Positions 56,601 to 64,000 of a DNA stretch of 64,000 bases are shown here, piece after piece; the stretch's first letter is position 1, and each line of letters starts with the position of its first letter. Under the pieces are notes generated by a model that saw only the letters and a program-made list of their open reading frames with translations, was not told the origin of the DNA and searched no databases. This stretch comes from Aspidiotus rigidus. Its lineage: Eukaryota > Arthropoda > Insecta > Hemiptera > Diaspididae. The stretch covers positions 11,966,001 through 12,030,000 of the forward strand of contig JAVHKY010000029.1 of NCBI GenBank assembly GCA_035079385.1, given 5' to 3'. The position numbers and the translations under genes are program-made.

Positions 56601-59259
56601 CTGGGAAGGAAAACTAAAAACCTGAAATTGTGATTTTGGTATGATCAGCGGCATAGCGAGGGAGGATCCAGGTGAATGAGGTTGATGAAATTTATAGAAG
56701 TGGACGGTCACAGCAATACTGATTCGGAAGAAGGTGAGAATCGAGAAAGCGAAGGTAGCTGTAGTGACGGAATGGCTTTGGAGACTGGTGGTCCAGCTTG
56801 AAACTGTATTAGAAAGGAGCAATTTCGAACGTTTTTCATAATTTCATAATCTTCTCCTCCCTAATTACCACAGAGAGATCAAGATTCCATTCCCACCGAG
56901 GAACGAAAATTGGCGTAATTTTTTGTCTATGAAAATCATCATTTTTCTCAGCCTCATTTTTATTTTTTAAATGATTTTCAAGTTTGTTACTAAAGTAGAC
57001 TTCCTTTACTTCCTTTACAGCTTATTATTGGTGATTTTGGGTTAAGTTACGAGCAAGCCAAAGTGCAAATGTCAATTTGGGCAATTTTAGCCGCTCCTCT
57101 TCTCATGTCGGTCGATTTGAAAACAATCAAACCCGATTTCAAAGCGATTTTGCAAAATAGAAAAGTTATAGCCGTTAATCAAGATGCTTTAGGAATCCAA
57201 GGAAAACGAGTATATCAAGTTGGTATATAATTTGATAATAATTATAGGGTTCGACAATCTGAAAACTAGGTTACTCGCCCGCTGTGCGACATGCCGTCAA
57301 AGTTGGGAACATGAGAGACTTATGACGTCTGTGACGGCAATCACCCATTTAAAAAGTACGGTGAGCCCCTGTTCGTGGCTGAATCCAGATTGCGGCCCAA
57401 AGTGCAAAAAAACGTCCACTTTGCGGCCCGAAGATGACCATATTGCGGCCAACTGAGAAACGAAACACGACCAGATTGCGGCCAACTGAAAAAACAAAAG
57501 GAACCACATTGCGGCCACAAATCAAAACAGGTAGTTCATGAACATATTTTCTTAACTAAAAACTTGCGTGACACCTTCTTAACAAATTCATATCTATCAA
57601 TACGTCCCTCTTCAAATGTGTCCATTGCCTCGCGAATATATTGTTGCTTCAGCGCGCTCTTCTTAGACATTTTCTTGATGTGGACAGACAACATTTTTGA
57701 ATACGTTCTCTCTTGAATCTCCAATAGGGCGTCGATGAATAAATAAATATTGGGATGAGCGTGATAGAACTGTCCATTCAGTTTAGTGTTGAACGACTCG
57801 CACGCGTTAGTGCTATGCTGGAAGAGTAGCTTGCCCATAGGTAAGGGGGGAAGAGGGCACCGGGTCGCACGTAGTTCTCGTATACATACTTGGAGAATTC
57901 CTTCACCGCAGGATGGTTGGGTTCCTTCGTTTGGAGTTCTTGCACGAAAAAGTTTTCCATGTCAGTTGGATCCAGGAATGGCAGCCCGAAAAATACACGT
58001 AGGTAAGACCCCTCCGTTGTTTTGCTCCTATACATCTTAGTAAGACCGAGTGACTGGATACGCCGGAACCATGATTGGCCTAAATGGAACCGACATCCTT
58101 GTATTAAAGTCGATCGCCACACGCTTTCAACAACGTCGTTATTTTCGGCCGTAAAAAGGATGTCTGAACTCGACACATAGGCCGCAAAAAGGATGTCTCA
58201 ACTCGACACATGGGCCGCAAAAAGGATGTCTCGACTCGACACACGGGCCGCAAAAAGGTCATCTTTGGGCCGCAAAGTGCATATCACAACGGGCCGCAAT
58301 CTACCAACACCGCTGTTCGTCACCCAACTGTGACGTAGATCTGCGCCGTCACCATTCCATCATGTGACGGCATTTTGCACAATGGGCGTAATACGTCCGT
58401 GAATTGAATTGAGGGTTTAGACCAAGATCGCCTGTCCAACGATTCTTTTGAGCTCACCGTCACCTACAGTGAATTGAACGAAGGACAAAAACAAAATTGA
58501 ACATTTCTTCCTATGATCCACCAAGAAATGATATTTTCAACGTTCTAAAAGTACGTCAAGGACATTAGCCCCTTCCTAATGTACGTGGAAGATTGAAATT
58601 TGTGCACGTCCCAAGATCTAAACTTGTAAAATCTCTTCAGGGAGAAATCAAGTCTCGAGTCCGTGATGGAACTTTTCATAAGTTCCCAAAGTGGGTGGGT
58701 CAAGGTCAATAGCCTCCTCCGCAATTCATATTTATAGATGACACAATTTCACTTACTATAGGTATCTTGCTATAATTCAATGTTTGTGAATGTTCTGCAG
58801 ATTGACGGCATCGATTGCTGGACTAGACCAATCGAACCTGTTGTCGACGGGTGCTATTCGTAAGTTTTTGTAAAATGACCTACCTATATTTCAAGTGCAC
58901 AATCGTGCTCTGATCGCTGCCTTTAAATCGATTGTTTTCTTGTTTCAGATACGCTTGTGTGTTCATGTCTCGCCGTACGGATGGCACTCCCCATTTATTT
59001 AACGTTAAGCTAGACCACATTGGACTCAAAAATAAGTCTGGATACCGATTTAGCGTAAACTCAATTCATAACTTTTTCTTACTTGTAACTTAGACGTAGA
59101 GCTCGTCATCATCAGTCAATGTTAACGGAGTGTTTCTGTCATTAATAGGCCTTGTACGATGAAGATTACATTAAAGAGAACGGAACATTTGTTTTGAAGC
59201 CAAACGAAGTTCTGGGTACTACAATCAATCCCACAGGTAAAGTACTGCCAGAGTGGTAA
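53629..59259 (+). CDS. GH27 alpha-N-acetylgalactosaminidase-like protein lacking the nucleophile, nine exons
   Basis: Exons 53629-53801, 54531-54693, 54766-54946, 55452-55546, 56170-56334, 57021-57218, 58801-58859, 58949-59054 and 59149-59259 close in phase to 416 codons, matching the family length. A signal peptide (residues 1-27, ending SIA) is followed by [24 protein letters not shown] (191-198) carries the Ser/Ala pair typical of NAGA rather than alpha-galactosidase; [20 protein letters not shown]-like [10 protein letters not shown] and [11 protein letters not shown] complete the match. Active enzymes have LDGC/FDGC with the nucleophilic Asp; here the aligned text is KFIAMET, so the Asp is Ile161 and the next Cys is Met163. 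The Cys of GNKTC is Ser131, so both partners of the conserved disulfide are gone. DDCW is DGCW (85-88), and WNDPDM is WNDPDQ. The acid/base Asp ([10 protein letters not shown]223) remains, with one inserted residue. Probably a secreted or lysosomal pseudoenzyme. Confidence 0.93.
54947..55451. other. GH27 intron 3
   Basis: Intron with a GTTTGT donor and a TTCACAG acceptor; nothing recognisable is nested. Intron 1 (53802-54530) likewise has no gene but carries at least three copies of the dispersed phrase GGACTTGGAAAAATTTC around 54150-54360. Confidence 0.6.
57377..58312 (-). mobile_element. MULE-type DNA transposon fragment inside GH27 intron 6
   Basis: Minus-strand frames (58176-57778 and 57838-57536) encode the C-terminal part of a Mutator-like transposase: [19 protein letters not shown], then [19 protein letters not shown], a frameshift near 57800, and [19 protein letters not shown]. 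The ends carry AGATTGCGGCCC (57387-57398) and GGGCCGCAATCT (58291-58302), each 10 bp inside CTGTTCGT, which is duplicated at 57369-57376 and 58313-58320. An 8-9 bp target duplication is typical of MULEs. Subterminal GGCCGCAA repeats occur on both sides. The N-terminal and catalytic regions are deleted. Confidence 0.82.
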
Positions 59260-59666
59260 TATGCCATATGAGATTCGTAGAAAAATCGTGACATGACATG
59301 TCAAGGAGGTTACCTATTGCTCTTTTTCACTTCCTTGGAAGTTTTTAAGGCTTGAGAGGATAGGGAAAAACCATAGCACGACAAACAGGGACTGCTGCTT
59401 ATTCTCGACTCTATCGTGTGATCATTTTGTATACTTTTTTTGAGAAACCCTCCCACACCATGTAATTCTATTCTGTAATCCGCGGAATACCGAACGGTTG
59501 CGCTACAGGTGGCATTTACAGAAACTGGACGAGAAGATGTTCGCGTTTTTTTTACCATAAGAAGATACCTATACACATAAAATCAGCTCTATCTCTTTTA
59601 AATACAAATATTTCTGTCAGAGAGTACGCGATGAACGAAAATTGCAGCTTTCAAAATATTCTCTCC
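59260..59666. other. GH27 3' flank
   Basis: No gene or recognisable repeat; a minus-strand open frame at 59310-59576 has no family support. Confidence 0.45.
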
Positions 59667-59942
59667 CCCGGTAAACAATTTGAAGCCCTCTGAAGCCCCT
59701 GGGAAAAACTACCCTCTGAAGTCCTCATTTGAAGCCCTGTTGATTCCCTGTTCCCCTCTTACTTCCCTATTGAAGCCCTCATGAAGCCCTCAAATATAAA
59801 GGGCTTCAGGGACAAAAAAAGGAAACAGGGCTTAATTTGGGAAAAACTACCCTTTTAATTCCCATTTGAAGCCCTGTTCCCTTTTTGTGTCCCTGAGGCT
59901 CTTTATATTTGAGGGCTTCAAGTGGGAACAATGTTTACCGGG
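59667..59942. mobile_element. Small TIR element rich in GAAGCCCT/AGGGCTTC repeats
   Basis: The ends are CCCGGTAAACA and TGTTTACCGGG. Inside, GAAGCCCT occurs about eight times on one side and AGGGCTTCA on the other, and the phrase GGGAAAAACTACCCT is present twice, so the element folds on itself. No target duplication could be identified. Non-coding, probably a non-autonomous DNA transposon. Confidence 0.65.
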
Positions 59943-61159
59943 CCAGTGAACCCAATCTTGAATCTTTTGCAAAACTTTGGTCTACTTTTATCACTACTAG
60001 GTACTGTTGGGCTTCCACTCGTTTTCCACATAGTTCTCACCTTTTTTTCCCCTTTCCTTCTTTTTCGAACATGATTTCTTGGAATTCTCGGATCTAGGAG
60101 GAATTTAGAAATTGAGGAGTTATCTGGTTTTTTGGAAATTTGTAATTGTTGAATTCCTTATGATTCAAACTATTATATTCCAACTTCAAAACATCATATT
60201 TGAACCCTCATATCTGCTAAAATACGGAAATTTTAGGTGAACTTTGTACGGGTCATAAATCAAAATATTATTGAGTAGACGTACATCATAAAGTTTGAAC
60301 ATGCGTACTCAAAATAGCCCGCACGTACGGTACTACTCTATATACGTCACTTTGAATCTTTTATGAACTTACATAGCAAACTTGAAATATACATCATGAA
60401 GTGGAACTCAAAGAATATTGAAAAATAGGTATAAACAAACCAGAGCTTCAGAACAATATATTAGGTATATTAGAACTTGATAATCCAACATCTACATCAT
60501 TATAATATTAATGAGGAAGATGTGAGAATGAAGGAGATGGGTCAGGTATTAGGTAAAAATACTCAAGAATTATACACGCAGACGAAGATTTAAATACGAG
60601 GCAGGTGGCAATATTCCACTGATAAACTTTGATGAAGTACGAACAAAGATCGCGAACTTTGTTCAACTGCCGTTTGTAGGTACTTATTCAGTTATGGAAA
60701 TGCGTGCGTACTTTGTTGAAGTTTTGTTAGTCAAATCGCCGCCCAGGATTATATGTATTTTTTAAAAATATTCTCAAAAAGAAGTAAACTAGACAATAAT
60801 GAAGGAGCTGTTTGAAGTTCAAACTTCAAAGAGCGTAACGCGTTCAAAGACTGATAACAAAAACAAGATGGCCGCCCAAACCAAAAATTTTCTAAATTTC
60901 CTCATTTCGATTAAAAGGGCGTCCGAGGTACTCTACTTTCTAACCTTTTTAAATAAATATTACTCATTAACAAAGAAGATAATTGAGCGTTATATTCACA
61001 GAGAAAAACTGAACAAATTTCAAAGAATAACTTTTTTACAATAAATCACTCCATCAAAAGTTATTTCACATTGAAACTTCAAAACGATTTTTTCAATCAA
61101 TGTTTTGACCGAAGGACGCCCTTCTGACAGATAACTCCTCAATTAGAATTTAAAAATTT
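59943..61159. other. Intergenic, nothing recognised
   Basis: AT-rich sequence without supportable genes. An open frame at 60799-61044 is lysine/leucine-rich and has no family resemblance. Confidence 0.45.
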
Positions 61160-61412
61160 GAAGACCCACATTTTTCCGCGCTTGTGGATCGCAAATCACG
61201 GATCAACGATTCCCGAATCATGGATCAAATGTTCTGATCCGCAGTTGATTGATCCATCGAGTTGCAAAAAAATGTTACTGATCCGTGATCCGGATCGTTT
61301 TCAATGGACGATTACTGATCCGCGATCCGATTCATTATGAATCCGATGATTCGCGATCCGCGATCCGGGTTCCGGATCAAATTTTCGTGATCCTTGCCCC
61401 ACTCTGGTTTTA
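61160..61412. repeat. GATCCG-rich repeat block, possible transposon end
   Basis: GATCCG or GATCCNNGATCC-type words recur more than ten times, including CCGCGATCCG near 61318 and 61358, and the block ends at GCCCCACTCTGG. The reverse complement of that end begins CCAGAGTGGGGCAAGGAT, which resembles a hAT-type terminus, but the opposite end is not found, so the element appears truncated. Confidence 0.5.
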
Positions 61413-61432
61413 CTGCAGGGCTTCTTAGCCAA

Positions 61433-61742
61433 TCGTATTGGCTAATAAAATTTAGCTTGAAGCTAACCTTTCAAATTAATTGGCTTTGGCTACCAGCTAA
61501 CGGCTAACTCAGTCTCATTAATAGCTAGTTAATTTTGGTCTAAAATAGAATGGCTAACGCCTATCAACTACAAGCTAACGGCTGAAAGTACGGGAGAAGT
61601 CACTCCAGTGAGGAGGGGTGGAGTGTGAGGAAGAGAAAATATTTGCCGTTAGCAATTGCCAATTTGAATTTCATTCGCTAGCTAACGGCGAGCTAATTTT
61701 GGATGAAAAATGCTCGGCTAACGGCTTATTTGCAATATAAAC
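61433..61742. repeat. Degenerate AGCTAACGGCTA repeat block
   Basis: Starts at CAGGGCTTCTTAGCCAAT and continues with many variants of GCTAACGG and TAGCTA (near 61490, 61575, 61680, 61730). It looks like one end of a non-autonomous transposon rich in internal repeats; no matching right end was found. Confidence 0.5.
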
Positions 61743-61750
61743 GGCGTAAC

Positions 61751-62194
61751 CAGGGATGGTTACGTTCGTGAACTTGAACTGAAGTTCACGTTCACGTTCT
61801 TTCTTTTCCGTGAACGTGAACGTCCAAAAAGTTCACGTTCATTTTTTTTTGTGTACATGAACGTCTAAAAAATGCAAGTTCATTTTATAAACGTGTTTTT
61901 TCACGTTCATTTTCAAATTTCTACTTTTTTTTTCACTTTTTCACATAATTACTTCTTCAAATGTTAACAGTTGAGTTTCTACTTTCTACTAGGGTATATC
62001 TGCAGTACTACTACAAAGACTTTTCTTATCGTTTATGTATTGATTTAAACTATCAAAAGTGCAGGATTAAAACGAGTGAAATGAACCCGTTTCTTCTGTT
62101 CAGTTCTTTTTTTTATGCTGTTCATTCCGTTCACGTTCATTTAAAAAAAATGAACGTGAACGAGTGAACGCGTTCATGAACGTAACCATCCCTG
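61751..62194. mobile_element. Non-autonomous hAT-type element with 8 bp target duplication
   Basis: The ends are CAGGGATGGTTACGTTC at 61751 and its exact inverse GAACGTAACCATCCCTG ending at 62194. GGCGTAAC flanks both sides (61743-61750 and 62195-62202). A CAGGG-type terminus with an 8 bp target duplication is the hallmark of hAT transposons. Both subterminal regions are packed with GAACGTGAACG/CGTTCACGTTC words, possible transposase-binding repeats. The interior (about 444 bp total) has no transposase. Confidence 0.88.
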
Positions 62195-62202
62195 GGCGTA
62201 AC

Positions 62203-63311
62203 CTACACTGGGTAGCGCCAGTTACAAAGGTAATCATGGATTTTTTCCTTATGGAGCAAATACATACGTTAGTTCAAACGCATTTTCTGAAATTAATTGA
62301 CTTTTATAATCAAGAATAGTGTGAGAATCAAGTAATAGAGAATTCTCAAAAGAACATTTTTTGTAATGAACAATTTTTTCTAAAGCTCATTAGGCAATTA
62401 AACTGACGTCACAAACGTGACGCACGAGAACTCACTTGATGGCGGTAATACATTGCGGCTTATGGAGCGTATCCTGTTTTTCTCAGTTTTCTCAGGAAAT
62501 AAGCCTTTAGATGAAAAAATGAAGAGAACAAAGTTTGTTCCCCTTGTAATTTCCTATCGATTGGACGCACTGAAAAAATTTTTAATTTTTTTTTGTACCA
62601 TTATGTAGGAAATTACAAGGGCAATAAATCTCATTCTTATCATTTTTACATTTTAGGCCTCCATTCCAAAGATAATCGAGAAAAACCGTGCGCGTCCCAT
62701 GCAATGTAACATCACCAACGAGTGAGATACTAGAACATGCCGAGTGACGTCACGTTGAATTGTCTAATACCGAAATTGGAAAACAGAGTCGAAAAATTGT
62801 TTGGAGATAAACCAATTGAACCATGATCACCTAATCTATGGCGGTATATGAGAGAAAAATGAAAAATGTGGAATAAGTCTTGAATGAAGCGGAATTGAAG
62901 ATTTTGTCATCTCATCTAATTCGTAGAATTTTTATTTGTGAACATCTTTTATGGGATGACCGGAAGCCAAATCTGCTTCATTCAAGTGTTATTTTAATTT
63001 TTTCCCCATATGTATGCTGCTTTAATTTAGCTCCCGTTTTCAATTCCTCTCCGCTCGGTAAAAATGCAGCGCGACGCTAGCGCTGTTCGGCCCGAATACT
63101 CCGCTTATCAATTTTAATATGCCCAGTCCGGGTAATACAGGCCCCTAGTGTCTTCACTAAAAGTAAGAAATTCTTGACAGAGATCTGTAGTAATGTATGA
63201 GAACACTATCTATATTCATCAAAATGGCTAAGTTTATTTCTCTTCTGAAAAGGTTTTTGTTTGTCATGTCCAGGGATGAATGTACAGAACGTAAACATAT
63301 TATATGTGTAT
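62203..63311. other. Intergenic, nothing recognised
   Basis: No gene is supported. A small inverted pair (CCCTTGTAATTTCCTA near 62542 and TAGGAAATTACAAGGG near 62607) could be another short foldback. Confidence 0.45.
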
Positions 63312-63447
63312 GTGACCTGTCACAAAGAAATCGACCTTATGAGGTTCATTCTGCAGCTACATTTCTGCAGTATGAATAATTCAGTGGTGTAGAAATATAT
63401 AGCTCTACAGCATAAATCATAAGGTCGATTTCTTCATGACGGGTCAC
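63312..63447. mobile_element. Foldback MITE-like element
   Basis: GTGACC and GAAATCGACCTTATGA on the left pair with TCATAAGGTCGATTTC and GGTCAC on the right. The terminal GTGACC resembles the foldback at 17597-17732, so the two may be related families. Non-coding. Confidence 0.65.
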
Positions 63448-63786
63448 ATAATATGTGTGAAACTTTACCAAAATGAAGTTGTTCTTACTGTTTTATTAAT
63501 TTTCAGGTTGTACGATGTTCAAAGCTGAAGCACTGCCTGGAGGCTCCTGCTGTGATCCCTATTATTGAATTTTTAACGCTACACTAATTACTAATCATGA
63601 TGAGTTCATACTTTACTGATAAGGATTTGTGTGATGCCGTAGTATAATTCTAAAGGTGTCAAAGTTTCAATGAATATATTTTTCGCCCAGTCCAAACTAT
63701 AGTCCTTATAGCTGTTGAATATTGAGTCAACAAATCCTCCTTTTTTTTATTGGATTTCAAGTTAATATGATCGCTGAAATTTATGT
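63448..63786. other. Intergenic, nothing recognised
   Basis: AT-rich, with no open frame or repeat of note. Confidence 0.45.
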
Positions 63787-63933
63787 TTAACTGAACCGAG
63801 TTCTGTATAAGAGCCGGCCAAGCGACGAGCCAATGATCTATAGAATAAGGTCTATCTCATTCCTACAAGAGGTCTGTTCTTCCAAACTGTTGGCCTGTCG
63901 CTTGAACGACTTTTATAGAACTCGGTTCAATTT
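63787..63933. mobile_element. Foldback MITE-like element
   Basis: TGAACCGAGTTCTGTATAAG at 63792-63811 pairs with CTTTTATAGAACTCGGTTCA at the right end, with a second paired segment CAAGCGAC / GTCGCTTG further in. Short imperfect arms, no coding content. Confidence 0.65.
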
Positions 63934-64000
63934 AGGTCAGGTACTGTTCTACTTCATTATTTCTAAAGTGAAGAACACTTCACATGAATGAAAAATTCTC

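Noticed and set aside
57536..58176. Frames in GH27 intron 6 as a host gene
   Set aside because: They are consecutive parts of one MULE transposase with terminal repeats and a target duplication around them.

Overview
This is a 64 kb piece of an AT-rich animal nuclear genome, almost certainly an insect. The genes are split by small GT-AG introns, there is a CYP6-like P450 of the arthropod type, and non-LTR retrotransposons, a Penelope-like element and many foldback DNA transposons are scattered through it. The frequent short TACCTACC/TAGGTAC runs make me lean to a sternorrhynchan hemipteran, but that is only an impression. No bacterial, viral or organellar segment was seen.

Layout. 1-8.3 kb: no convincing host gene; a duplicated 300 bp block, a large 2 kb inverted repeat built from a degenerate about 150 bp tandem unit, and a LINE remnant. 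8.65-13.78 kb (+): an intact five-exon cytochrome P450 (499 aa). 13.93-16.62 kb: two almost identical head-to-head, 5'-truncated Penelope-like elements inside one 19 bp target-site duplication. 18.1-19.05 kb (-): an unrecognised probable two-exon gene. 20.87-24.37 kb: a divergent pair, LSM6 (-) and NUFIP1-like (+, six exons, 589 aa). 26.47-28.68 kb (+): a BTB-BACK-kelch gene (614 aa). 30-42 kb: LINE graveyard with foldback elements, including one LINE inserted in another so that a single 786-codon frame crosses the junction. 43.1-44.0 kb (+): a five-finger C2H2 protein. 44.37-46.73 kb: a second divergent pair, POP4/RPP29 (-) and TRIR (+). 47.5-50.7 kb (-): a complete 12-exon SVOP transporter gene (524 aa). 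53.6-59.3 kb (+): a complete nine-exon GH27 gene (alpha-N-acetylgalactosaminidase family, 416 aa) that has lost the catalytic nucleophile. 59.3-64 kb: DNA-transposon debris, including a hAT-type element with a clear 8 bp target duplication.

How the genes relate. Both divergent pairs encode non-coding-RNA processing factors: LSM6 (U6 snRNP and mRNA decay), NUFIP1 (box C/D snoRNP assembly), POP4 (RNase P/MRP) and TRIR (RNase reported to associate with telomerase RNA). The P450, SVOP and GH27 genes are unrelated single loci. Exon boundaries were worked out by hand from GT/AG sites, reading phase and family conservation; for P450, LSM6, NUFIP1, BTB-kelch, POP4, SVOP and GH27 all phases close exactly. 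The most noteworthy item is the GH27 gene, which looks like a secreted or lysosomal pseudoenzyme.
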